From assembly GCA_903822375.1 (NCBI GenBank), contig CAIJOU010000648.1, forward strand, positions 1-6,709: 6,709 bases of DNA, read 5' to 3'. Below the pieces are notes generated by a model. That model saw nothing but the letters and a program-made list of their open reading frames with translations, did no database searches and was not told where the DNA came from. The position numbers were made by a program, and so were the translations under genes. Within the stretch, counting starts at the first letter, position 1; every line of letters begins with the position of its first letter. Source of the stretch: Candidatus Hydrogenedentota bacterium (GTDB lineage Bacteria; Hydrogenedentota; Hydrogenedentia; Hydrogenedentales; CAITNO01). Shown here piece after piece: positions 1-5,676 of this stretch.

Positions 1-170
1 CGCGTCAATTCCAGTTCACGGTCCAGAATGCCCAGCACCTCCGACAGCATCTCCACCTGACCTGAATGATCACTCAGCAGCCGGGCTATGGAATAGAGGG
101 CGGCCAGTTCCCGTTCCGGTGATTCGGCCAGGCAGGTGTCGCTTTTTATGTTCCGATTGGTATGTTCCAC
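1..170 (-). CDS. NifA-like sigma-54-dependent transcriptional regulator, N-terminus only (partial)
   Basis: Only the first 56 codons are present; the gene runs off the left edge. The start is GTG (170-168): an in-frame TAA lies just upstream, AAGGA (181-177) sits 6 nt before it, and the next in-frame ATG is residue 41. Residues 21-56 read ELAALYSIARLLSDHSGQ and then VEMLSEVLGILDRELELT. This is the pattern that opens the GAF sensor domain of NifA and related enhancer-binding proteins (LxALYxIxRxLS...LxxVLxxLxxxLxLxRG). In that family an AAA+ domain and a C-terminal helix-turn-helix follow, activating RNA polymerase bound to sigma-54; neither domain is visible here. The gene lies 85 bp downstream of the acetyltransferase on the same strand with no clear terminator between, so the two may be co-transcribed. 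Three sigma-54 promoters in the window fit this identity. Another GAF-containing sensor protein is the main alternative. Confidence 0.62.
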   Translation of the reverse strand, partial: MEHTNRNIKSDTCLAESPERELAALYSIARLLSDHSGQVEMLSEVLGILDRELELT

Positions 171-255
171 GAATGGTCCTTACGGGAATGTATGTTAAGC
201 GCTTCGCTTCTGTGGGCGCTGTGCGGTTGTAAGAAAGGCGCAAACGTCGAATACT

Positions 256-774
256 TCAATTACCCGCCGGGTTGTGCGCCCCGCTGTTCTTGTCGGCCAG
301 AACGCTCAGCGGGTCATCGGCGATCCGGAAAGTCAGCCACTCCGAAACGGGGGAGGCCCCCAGGGAACGGTAGAAGTCTATTGCGGTCCTGTTCCAGCCG
401 AGCACCGACCAGGACATGTGTCCGCATCCCCGGTCTACGGCCTCAACCGCCAGTGCCTCCATCAATGCGCGTCCCACGCCCTGCCCTCGGGCGCTTGTCC
501 GCACAAAAAGGTCTTCTATATAAAGTCCTGTCTTTCCGCGAAATGTCGAAAAGGTCCAGTAATACGTTGCAAACCCGGCGACCTCCGGCCCGACCCGGGC
601 GACAAGCGCGTTCAGCACGGCGGATGTGCCGAAGAGCGCGCCGCGGATATCGGCCTCGCGCGCAGCCACGGCATGGGAAAGATTTTCGTAGTCGGCGAGT
701 TCGTTGATGAGCCGATAGAGCACTGGCACGTCCTCGGGCGTTGCCTTCTGAATGCACGGTCTGTTTTCAAGCAT
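256..774 (-). CDS. GNAT family N-acetyltransferase, diamine/thialysine (SAT-like) type
   Basis: A 172-residue single-domain acetyltransferase predicted to move an acetyl group from acetyl-CoA to an amine such as a polyamine or thialysine. The start is ATG 774-772: the protein then begins MLENRPCIQKATPEDVPVLY, typical of the family, and the predicted sigma-54 start site near 824 leaves about 50 nt of leader. The ribosome site is weak (AGG, 7 nt spacer). Residues 84-92 (LYIEDLFVR) form the central strand. R96-G97-Q98-G99-V100-G101 is the acetyl-CoA pyrophosphate loop (R-x-x-G-x-G). SWSVLGWN (121-128) and AIDFYRSLGA (131-140) are characteristic of spermidine/spermine acetyltransferase relatives, and Tyr135 matches their general acid. 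The substrate cannot be read from the sequence. An in-frame ATG at 813 is possible but would leave a leader of only about 11 nt. The reading frame stays open upstream to 1326, but that extension crosses the promoter and has no family resemblance. Confidence 0.88.
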   Translation of the reverse strand: MLENRPCIQKATPEDVPVLYRLINELADYENLSHAVAAREADIRGALFGTSAVLNALVARVGPEVAGFATYYWTFSTFRGKTGLYIEDLFVRTSARGQGVGRALMEALAVEAVDRGCGHMSWSVLGWNRTAIDFYRSLGASPVSEWLTFRIADDPLSVLADKNSGAHNPAGN

Positions 775-834
775 GCCGCAACCTGTCACTTTCTGAAGAT
801 ACACTTCAGGCATCTCTGTCTTCGCGTTGTGATT

Positions 835-850
835 AGCAATGTCTGTGCCA
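835..850 (-). promoter_or_regulatory. sigma-54 (-24/-12) promoter for the GNAT gene
   Basis: Read on the minus strand from 850 to 835 the sequence is TGGCACAGACATTGCT. It matches the sigma-54 consensus TGGCAYR-N4-TTGCW at every fixed position, with GG (849-848) and GC (837-836) separated by exactly 10 nt. The predicted transcription start is near 824, about 50 nt before the acetyltransferase ATG at 774. A dyad that could be an activator site is centred near 935.5, about 111 bp upstream of the start. Transcription from here could continue into the NifA-like regulator. Confidence 0.78.
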
Positions 851-911
851 GATTGGGTGCACAGGAAAAGTTCCATGAGAATGCGACGATGGGATGTCCG
901 CTCGACGGCAG

Positions 912-1047
912 TTCTTTCACCTTCCCCTTCGCAGGTCTGCGGCGTCAGGCAGAGCGAAAACGGGGACAGGTCCAGACTTTTGTGCGTCCCGCCTTTCTTA
1001 CAGGCAAAGGCCCCCTGCGGTCCGGACAATTCTTTCACTTTTCCTTT
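912..1047. repeat. Imperfect direct repeat of a pyrimidine-rich 18-mer
   Basis: TTCTTTCACCTTCCCCTT (912-929) recurs as TTCTTTCACTTTTCCTTT (1030-1047). The copies match at 15 of 18 positions and the three differences are all C/T. The first copy runs into the dyad at 928-943; the second abuts the 12-bp palindrome TTTCCATGGAAA (1047-1058). The sequence between holds GGACAGGTCC and a GCCTTT/AAAGGC inverted repeat (991-996/1006-1011). No credible protein is encoded. This may be a degenerate dispersed repeat or regulatory DNA; low complexity makes chance plausible. Confidence 0.35.
928..943. promoter_or_regulatory. Candidate enhancer (upstream activator) site for the GNAT promoter
   Basis: TTCGCAGGTCTGCGGC holds the dyad CGCA-N4-TGCG, with TTCGCA intact on one side and the outer AA of the other arm changed to GC. 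Its centre is about 111 bp upstream of the predicted GNAT start site, the usual distance for an enhancer-binding protein site. The same TTCGCA-N4-TGCG arrangement occurs at 1158-1173 in front of the opposite promoter. It does not match the classical NifA site TGT-N10-ACA, so the binding protein is unknown. Confidence 0.5.
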
Positions 1048-1157
1048 TTCCATGGAAACCGCCGAAGCGTTTCGGGTAACTCGTTTCACCCCCGTGGGAT
1101 AACCCCGCCGCTGTGGCACCGGGGCGCAAAGGCTGCGGAAGAATCCTTCCCAGGACA

Positions 1158-1173
1158 TTCGCAACGGTGCGAA
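1158..1173. promoter_or_regulatory. Candidate enhancer site for the prepilin-like gene promoter
   Basis: TTCGCAACGGTGCGAA is a perfect 6-bp dyad (TTCGCA/TGCGAA) around a 4-nt centre. It is centred about 101 bp upstream of the start predicted from the sigma-54 promoter at 1240-1255. It shares TTCGCA-N4-TGCG with the dyad at 928-943. The two distances to the start sites (about 111 and 101 bp) differ by roughly one helical turn, as expected for activators looping onto sigma-54 polymerase. A simple RNA hairpin is the alternative, but its position and repetition favour an operator. Confidence 0.52.
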
Positions 1174-1239
1174 GTTCCAAAGTGCGGCATCTCCTTTGCG
1201 GGCAAGTCCTTGCGCCTCACCCGTCCCTGCTGCCGATCC

Positions 1240-1255
1240 TTGGCACGGATGTTGC
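1240..1255 (+). promoter_or_regulatory. sigma-54 (-24/-12) promoter for the prepilin-like gene
   Basis: TTGGCACGGATGTTGC is a perfect match to the consensus TTGGCACG-N4-TTGC. GG is at 1242-1243 and GC at 1254-1255, with the required 10 nt between. The predicted start is near 1267, giving a leader of about 39 nt to the ATG at 1306. This supports that start over the in-frame ATG at 1276. Confidence 0.85.
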
Positions 1256-1305
1256 GAATGGGGGCGGCTTGAGACATGAGCCGCATCACCGAAAGGAAAC
1301 TGGCC

Positions 1306-2160
1306 ATGAACGTCATCAAAGTGCAAAGGAACAGAGCGGCGGGGTTTACGCTCATTGAATTGCTGGTGGTCATCGCCGTCATTGGCATTCTGGCGGCCAT
1401 GCTGCTACCGGCGCTGGCCCGTGCGCGGGAGGGTGCACGGCGCGCGAGTTGCGAGAACAATTTGAAACAGTTCGGTCTCGTGCTGTCGATGTACGCGGGA
1501 GAATCCAAGGGCTCGATGCCGCCGCTGACGCACAGGTACAAGACGGGTTCAGGCATGAGCATGTCGGCCATGCCCTGGATGTTGCTCTGGGATGAGAAGG
1601 CGGTGTACCCCGAGTACCTTTCCGACATGAACGTATGGGTCTGCCCGTCCGCCGAACGTGAATCCCAATACCTGGCGAAAGACGGGTTGTGGCGCAACGG
1701 CGCGGGGGCGGTCGACCCAAGCCGGTTCACAGACGGCTGCTACATTTATCTCGGTTACCTGGTCCAGAAAGTGCAGGACATGCACGCGATGGTCATGGCC
1801 GTCCTCAAGCCGAACTCGATGACGGGGACGGCCGTGAATGACAAGTTCAAGGAGGGTACGTACAACCTCGATCAGGACGTGCCGCCCGGCATGAACAACG
1901 CCAACAGCATCTACCGGCTGCGCGTGGGCATTGAGCGGTTCCTGATCACCGACATCAACAACCCCGCCGCCTCGACAAAGGCCGCCTCAACCATACCGAC
2001 GACCTGGGACATCGCGAGCAGCATTAACTTGGACAATTTCAACCACATTCCCGGCGGGTGCAATGTCGCCTATCTTGACGGACACGTCGAGTTTGTCAGG
2101 TATCCCGGTGTCTACCCCGTCAATGCGGCGAACATTGCGATGCCGGTCTTTCAGGACTGA
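1306..2160 (+). CDS. Prepilin-like (type II secretion/type IV pilin-like) protein with C-terminal H-x10-DG motif
   Basis: A 284-residue protein with a class III signal peptide. A 13-residue basic leader ends in Gly13, followed by FTLIELLVVIAVIGILAAML, so prepilin peptidase should cut before Phe14; Glu18 is the conserved +5 glutamate. The hydrophobic helix covers about residues 14-34. The globular part has a CPS motif (113-115) and ends with FNHIPGGCNVAYLDGHVEFV (245-264). This resembles the 'H-x9-DG' processing-associated motif of planctomycete and lentisphaeral pseudopilins, but here His247 and Asp258-Gly259 are separated by ten residues. The start at 1306 has AGGA (1294-1297) with an 8-nt spacer; ATG 1276 is in frame with only a poor ribosome site. 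No other secretion or pilus gene is nearby, as is usual for the many scattered members of this family. Its individual role is unknown; the product probably sits at the inner membrane or in a pseudopilus. Confidence 0.88.
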   Translation: MNVIKVQRNRAAGFTLIELLVVIAVIGILAAMLLPALARAREGARRASCENNLKQFGLVLSMYAGESKGSMPPLTHRYKTGSGMSMSAMPWMLLWDEKAVYPEYLSDMNVWVCPSAERESQYLAKDGLWRNGAGAVDPSRFTDGCYIYLGYLVQKVQDMHAMVMAVLKPNSMTGTAVNDKFKEGTYNLDQDVPPGMNNANSIYRLRVGIERFLITDINNPAASTKAASTIPTTWDIASSINLDNFNHIPGGCNVAYLDGHVEFVRYPGVYPVNAANIAMPVFQD

Positions 2161-2170
2161 CGCGCCACCC

Positions 2171-2193
2171 CGTTTAAACGCCGGTTTTCCGGC
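2171..2193. other. Palindrome and short hairpin between the prepilin-like gene and the YHS-mod operon
   Basis: Only 55 bp separate the two genes. They hold a 10-bp perfect palindrome, CGTTTAAACG (2171-2180), overlapping a hairpin GCCGG-TTTT-CCGGC (2180-2193). No T-run follows the stem, so this is not a convincing intrinsic terminator. It could be an operator for the metal operon or a processing or attenuation element. I see no good sigma-70 or sigma-54 promoter here, so read-through from the prepilin-like gene is possible. Confidence 0.4.
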
Positions 2194-2215
2194 ACAACCG
2201 AGAAGGAGTGTTCTC

Positions 2216-2545
2216 ATGCGCACGGCAAACGGCAGGTTCTTTGTCCCGCCGACGGTGATTGTGCTGTGTATGGCATTTTCGGGCGCCGTTCTCGCAGCCG
2301 ACACCAAGCCGGCCATAAAGCCCTATCCGCTGGACAAGTGCATTGTTTCGGGAAAGAAACTGGGAGAAATGGGGGAGCCCATCACCTTCACGTACAGGGA
2401 CCGGGAGATTAAGCGCTGCTGTGCCGGCTGCAAGGCAAAGTTTGACAAAGACCCCGAGATCTTTCTGAAGAAAATCGATGAGGAGGCGGCGAAAGCCAAA
2501 GCCGCCGCGCCCGCCCCCGAAGCAAAGAAACAGACGGAGCGATGA
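2216..2545 (+). CDS. Small exported YHS/TRASH-like metal-binding protein
   Basis: A 109-residue protein. The start is ATG 2216, with a strong AAGGAG (2203-2208) 7 nt upstream. Residues 1-27 form a Sec signal peptide, with probable cleavage after VLA (25-27). The mature domain reads YPLDKCIVSGKKLGEMGEPI and continues to RCCAGCKAKFDKDPEIFLKK. Its cysteines (Cys42, Cys68, Cys69, Cys72) form the C-x25-CC-x2-C pattern of YHS/TRASH-type heavy-metal-binding domains. The tail (about residues 88-109) is rich in Lys, Ala, Glu and Pro and probably disordered. The stop codon is separated from modA by a single base, so the two are probably translationally coupled. Family members occur near copper and other metal-handling genes; the metal bound here is unknown. 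The mod context suggests a periplasmic metal chaperone, sensor or scavenger acting with molybdate uptake, which is inference. Confidence 0.8.
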   Translation: MRTANGRFFVPPTVIVLCMAFSGAVLAADTKPAIKPYPLDKCIVSGKKLGEMGEPITFTYRDREIKRCCAGCKAKFDKDPEIFLKKIDEEAAKAKAAAPAPEAKKQTER

Positions 2546-2546
2546 C

Positions 2547-3350
2547 ATGCAGACTCAATCCGTAAAGACACTGTGCCTGCTGGCGGTTTTGACTGTGTCC
2601 GCGATGGGAACGGCAACACCCCCCGGCGCGGCCGCCCAGGATAAGGAACCCGCATCGCTGACCGTGTTTGCCGCCGCAAGCATGACAGAGGTGGTGACCG
2701 CGTTGTCGGAGAGTTTTGACCGTGCCGGCAGGACGCGCACGAAACTGTCCTTTGCATCGAGCGCCACGCTGGCAAAGCAGATTGAGTCGGGCGCCGAGGC
2801 AGATGTATTCATTGCCGTCGATGGCGCCTGGATGGACTATCTCGACAAGAAAGAGCTTCTCGTGAAAGGGTCACGCAGCGATTTTGCCGGCAATGTGCTT
2901 GTGCTCATCGCCCCGGCGAACAAACCCTTCACGTTTGCGCCTGTTCCGGGCGCGGACCTCGCTGCCGCCTTTCCAGGCCGCCTGGCCGTGGGTGACCCGG
3001 AATCGGTGCCTGCGGGAAAATACGCCAGGGAGTCCCTTGAATGGATGCACTGCTGGGACGGACTGAAATCCCGCCTCGCCCCCTCCGCGGACGTTCGATC
3101 CACCCTGCGCCTCGTGGCCACGGGAGAAACCGATGCCGGGATTGTGTACAGGACCGACGCCGCAGTCGAATCGCGGGTGACCATTGTGGCGGCATTTCCT
3201 GAAGCGTCCCACAAGCCCATCGTGTACAGCGCCGCCCTGTGCAGGGGCGCGAAAGCGCAGGCGCGCGAATTCATCGCCCTGTTGGGGAAGCCCGAAGGAA
3301 GAGCGCTGCTTGCAAAGCAGGGGTTTCTCCTCCCGGGACAGAGGGAGTAA
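2547..3350 (+). CDS. modA: Molybdate ABC transporter, periplasmic substrate-binding protein
   Basis: A 267-residue protein that captures molybdate (often tungstate as well) in the periplasm and delivers it to ModB-ModC. The start ATG 2547 has GGAG (2536-2539) with a 7-nt spacer. Residues 1-30 are a signal peptide, with probable cleavage after GAAA. The mature protein opens LTVFAAASMTEVV (38-50), followed by LSFASSATLAKQIE (67-80), ADVFIAVDGAWMDYL (85-99), LAVGDPESVPAGKYA (146-160) and DVRSTLRLV...GIVYRTDA (182-205). By alignment in memory with E. coli ModA, the oxyanion ligands correspond to Ser45, a Ser in the 71-72 pair, Ala156, Val183 and Tyr201. Length is normal for the family. It lies 1 bp after the YHS-like gene and 6 bp before modB. 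Nothing in the sequence separates molybdate from tungstate preference. Confidence 0.95.
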   Translation: MQTQSVKTLCLLAVLTVSAMGTATPPGAAAQDKEPASLTVFAAASMTEVVTALSESFDRAGRTRTKLSFASSATLAKQIESGAEADVFIAVDGAWMDYLDKKELLVKGSRSDFAGNVLVLIAPANKPFTFAPVPGADLAAAFPGRLAVGDPESVPAGKYARESLEWMHCWDGLKSRLAPSADVRSTLRLVATGETDAGIVYRTDAAVESRVTIVAAFPEASHKPIVYSAALCRGAKAQAREFIALLGKPEGRALLAKQGFLLPGQRE

Positions 3351-3356
3351 CCGCCA

Positions 3357-4082
3357 ATGGCACAAGAGCACTTCGGCTTGACGTCTCCGGAAATATCCGC
3401 GCTGTGGCTGTCCGTCAAGGTCGGACTCTGGTGCGTGGGGATATTGCTGGTTCCGGGCGTTGCCTGCGGATGGCTGCTCGCCCGCAAACAGTTTCCGGGC
3501 AAGAGCGTCCTTGAAGCGATGGTGTACCTTCCCATGGTGCTGCCGCCGGTGGTTACGGGATGCCTGCTGCTCTTTCTGCTGGGCCGCAACGGCGTGTTTG
3601 GAAAAATGCTGTTTGAACTGTTCGGATGGCAGTTTGCGTTCACGTGGATGGGCGCGGTGCTCGCCTCGATCGTGATGGCTTTCCCGCTGATGGTGCGTTC
3701 CGTAAAGGTCGCGGTGGAAATGGTGGACGGCAACATGGAGGAGGCCTCGCGCACGCTGGGCGCGGGGCCCCTGCGGTGTTTCCTCACCGTGACACTGCCG
3801 CTGTCGGCACCGGGCATTCTGGCCGGCGCCGCCCTGGCGTTCGCCCGGAGCCTCGGCGAATTCGGGGCGACCATCACCTTCGCGGGCAATATAAGGGGAG
3901 AAACCCAAACGCTGCCGCTGGCCGTCTTTTCGCAGCTGCAGGTGCCCGGGTCCGAAAACGCCGTGCTTCGGCTGGCGGCGCTTTCCATCGCGGTGTCCCT
4001 GGGGGCAATCGCCCTCAGCCGGATCCTGGAATCACGGCTGAAACGGCGCAACCAGAACGCGCAGGAGTCCGACGATGCTTGA
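3357..4082 (+). CDS. modB: Molybdate ABC transporter, permease
   Basis: A 241-residue inner-membrane permease forming the molybdate channel, presumably as a dimer with two ModC subunits. The start is ATG 3357, with GGAG (3344-3347) 9 nt upstream inside the end of modA. Hydrophobic segments lie at about residues 16-41, 55-76, 94-117, 150-165 and 203-221, fitting five or six membrane helices. The EAA loop that docks on the ATPase is EEASRTLGAG...LPLSAPG (128-153), followed by the ModB-typical ILAGAALAFARSLGEFGATI (154-173). The stop overlaps the start of modC by 8 nt, indicating coupled translation. CysT/ThiP-type permeases are related, but the flanking modA and modC settle the assignment. Confidence 0.95.
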   Translation: MAQEHFGLTSPEISALWLSVKVGLWCVGILLVPGVACGWLLARKQFPGKSVLEAMVYLPMVLPPVVTGCLLLFLLGRNGVFGKMLFELFGWQFAFTWMGAVLASIVMAFPLMVRSVKVAVEMVDGNMEEASRTLGAGPLRCFLTVTLPLSAPGILAGAALAFARSLGEFGATITFAGNIRGETQTLPLAVFSQLQVPGSENAVLRLAALSIAVSLGAIALSRILESRLKRRNQNAQESDDA

Positions 4083-5190
4083 GTTCGACGTGCATTTCCG
4101 ACGCCCCGGCTTTTGTGTGGACATCGGGGGGGCTTTCCCCGGGCCGATCACCGGCATCTTCGGTCCTTCGGGCGCGGGCAAGACAACCCTGTTGCGGCTG
4201 CTGGCCGGTCTGGAGCGCGGCGCCGGCCGCATTGTTTTGGGGGACACCGTCCTCGCCGACTCCGCGTCGGGGGCCTGCATCCCGGCGCACAAACGCCGCA
4301 TCGGCGTGGTGTTTCAGGAGAACCGGCTGTTCCCGCACTTGAACGTGGCGCAGAACCTCACGTACGGCGCAAAGCCCGCAGGGGGGGTGCCCGGCCTGTA
4401 TGGAGCCGTCGTGCGCGGGCTGCGGCTCGACGGGCTGCTGCGGCACCGCCCGCACATGCTCTCGGGCGGCGAGGCGCGCTGTGTGGCGCTGGGCCGGGCG
4501 CTGCTCACCCTGCCCCGTCTGCTGCTGCTGGACGAGCCCTTCACCGGGCTGGACGGCGACCGGAAACGGGGCGCCACGGAACTGGTCCGCTCTTTCGCGG
4601 AAACTTACGGCACCCGGGTGTTTCTGGTAAGCCACTGCATGGAATCCATCCTGGCGCTCACGGACCGGCTGCTGGTCATTCAGGGCGGCCAGGCGGTCGG
4701 CTGTGACGCCTACACGCGACTTCTTGACAACCCCGCAGCACTCCCGGTCCTGATGTCCGCCGGCATGGTGAACATGATGCGCATGGCGGTGCAATGGTCC
4801 GACGAGGCGCGTGCGGTGACCTACTGCCGGCCGCTTTCGGACGATGGCGGCCAGGGCGCGCCGGCCGCCGCGGAGCGTGCCCAGCTGTTCAAGACACCCT
4901 TTATCCCGCGGCCCAACGGCACGCAGATAAACGCAGTATTGAGCCCCAGGGATATCCTTCTCACGAGTCATCCCATGCCCGATTTGGATAGGGGTGCGGA
5001 GGCGCCGCGCCAGAACCAGGTTCCCGGGCGCGTGGTCCGCGTCATCGAAAGCGTGGACCGCGTGCTTTGCGTCATTGACGCCGGCATGCGGCTCATCGCT
5101 GAGGCGTCGCGAAACACCCTTCCCCCCGGCCTGCACGAGGGCCGCGTCGTGTGGTGCCTTTTCAGGACGGAGAGCCTCAGGGTCGCCTGA
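4075..5190 (+). CDS. modC: Molybdate ABC transporter, ATP-binding protein
   Basis: A 371-residue cytoplasmic ATPase driving molybdate import. The start ATG 4075 lies inside the end of modB and has AGGAG (4063-4067) with a 7-nt spacer. Walker A is GPSGAGKT (30-37), the Q-loop glutamine is Gln81 (VVFQENRLFPHL), the signature is LSGGE (129-133), Walker B is LLLLDE (149-154), the D-loop is GLD (158-160) and the H-loop is His187 (FLVSHCME). The signature continues ARCVALGRA, with Cys136 where ModC proteins usually have Arg; this is mild and probably harmless. The C-terminus (about 284-371; LSPRDILL, then QVPGRVVRV to WCLFRTESLRV) is a Mop/TOBE-like oxyanion-binding domain that can sense intracellular molybdate. 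It is slightly longer than E. coli ModC (352). No ModE-type operator or Moco riboswitch was recognised upstream of the operon. Confidence 0.96.
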   Translation: MLEFDVHFRRPGFCVDIGGAFPGPITGIFGPSGAGKTTLLRLLAGLERGAGRIVLGDTVLADSASGACIPAHKRRIGVVFQENRLFPHLNVAQNLTYGAKPAGGVPGLYGAVVRGLRLDGLLRHRPHMLSGGEARCVALGRALLTLPRLLLLDEPFTGLDGDRKRGATELVRSFAETYGTRVFLVSHCMESILALTDRLLVIQGGQAVGCDAYTRLLDNPAALPVLMSAGMVNMMRMAVQWSDEARAVTYCRPLSDDGGQGAPAAAERAQLFKTPFIPRPNGTQINAVLSPRDILLTSHPMPDLDRGAEAPRQNQVPGRVVRVIESVDRVLCVIDAGMRLIAEASRNTLPPGLHEGRVVWCLFRTESLRVA

Positions 5191-5660
5191 ACCGTTGGAC
5201 GCTTCGCGCAAACCAACACCAGAAAGCAAACACACTCATGGATGCCGTTCTGCTCAAGCCCACCATCGTGCGCTGGGGCCTCCAGGGCGTCGATGGCTTC
5301 ACGGTCGCGTCATAGGTCAGTCGCTGTGTCTTGCAGAACTCGAGGTCCGGTTTCGCCGCCCGCCCCTGTCGCGATGCGCTCGACCTGGAAAGTCCCGAAG
5401 CCGCGACCGCCCTCGAACGGGATCTCCTCCACGCTGAATCGGCATAGCCCAGGCTTTCCGCCAGGTCGGCGTACGTCTCTGTGAGAAACAGGTGTCGATA
5501 ATGGCACGCCCATGAGATTGGCACACCCAAAAAAACACCCCTAATTTTCACTATAAGCAGAGAGCAAGCCCAACGGGTGCACCAAAAGGCACATCCCTTT
5601 GAGCCTGCCCATGGCCCCGAAAGGCCTTTCAAGACGGGGCTTTACACCGTCTGCAGGGGG
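5191..5660. other. 470-bp stretch with no supportable gene
   Basis: No reading frame on either strand has both a good ribosome site and a family resemblance. On the plus strand an ATG at 5239 opens only 25 codons. On the minus strand, 5513-5310 reads through SVEEIPFEGGRGFGTFQVER and stops, and a second frame stays open across the same DNA. This could be a frameshifted gene remnant, but I recognise no protein. An AT-rich patch with a run of seven A's lies at about 5528-5552. No intrinsic terminator for modC is evident. Confidence 0.5.
5619..5630. promoter_or_regulatory. 12-bp perfect palindrome upstream of the hemerythrin promoter
   Basis: GAAAGGCCTTTC is self-complementary over 12 bp. It is centred about 38 bp upstream of the -24 element at 5661-5676 and about 62 bp upstream of the predicted start. 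It could bind a dimeric regulator. It does not resemble the TTCGCA-N4-TGCG dyads. A shorter palindrome, GGTGCACC (5576-5583), lies about 107 bp upstream of the start. Either could be the activator site; neither is proven. Confidence 0.3.
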
Positions 5661-5676
5661 TGGCATGGGATTTGCT
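5661..5676 (+). promoter_or_regulatory. sigma-54 (-24/-12) promoter upstream of the hemerythrin gene
   Basis: TGGCATGGGATTTGCT matches TGGCAYR-N4-TTGCW at all fixed positions. GG (5662-5663) and GC (5674-5675) are separated by 10 nt. The predicted start is near 5687. The leader to the GTG at 5863 would be about 176 nt, long enough for regulation. Within it, near its start, lies a small hairpin TTGCG-TAAG-CGCAA (5688-5701), and further on a 10-bp palindrome TTCATATGAA (5800-5809). The gene order makes the hemerythrin gene the only evident target. Confidence 0.75.

Noticed and set aside
843..864. Inverted repeat CTGTGC-N10-GCACAG as an operator
   Set aside because: Its left arm is part of the -24 element of the GNAT promoter, so half of the match is already explained; the spacing does not fit the NifA site.
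228..1002. 13-nt inverted repeat (TGTAAGAAAGGCG at 228-240, its complement at 990-1002) flanking the GNAT gene, like transposon ends
   Set aside because: A 13-nt match is expected about once by chance in a window this size, and similarity stops at once on both sides.
775..1326. Upstream extension of the GNAT reading frame
   Set aside because: The extension would cross the sigma-54 promoter at 835-850 and both dyads, and its peptide has no family resemblance; the family-like start is at 774.
1382..1397. GG-N10-GC match (TGGCATTCTGGCGGCC) inside the prepilin-like gene
   Set aside because: It encodes the conserved hydrophobic helix and lacks TTGC at -12.
2161..2215. ModE operator or molybdenum cofactor riboswitch before the mod operon
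   Set aside because: The gap is too short for a Moco riboswitch, and no TATATA-type ModE half-sites are present.
2837..4051. Long open frame on the minus strand opposite modA and modB (about 400 codons)
   Set aside because: It is antisense to two well-identified genes, its peptide is rich in Arg, Ser and Pro, it resembles no family, and it reflects GC-rich codon positions of the true genes.
4015..5235. Long open frame on the minus strand opposite modC (about 400 codons)
   Set aside because: modC is complete with every ABC motif on the plus strand; the antisense peptide has no recognisable domain.
5493..5508. NifA-type upstream site TGT-N10-ACG before the hemerythrin promoter
   Set aside because: It has one mismatch in six fixed bases and is nearly 200 bp from the predicted start; such matches are common by chance.
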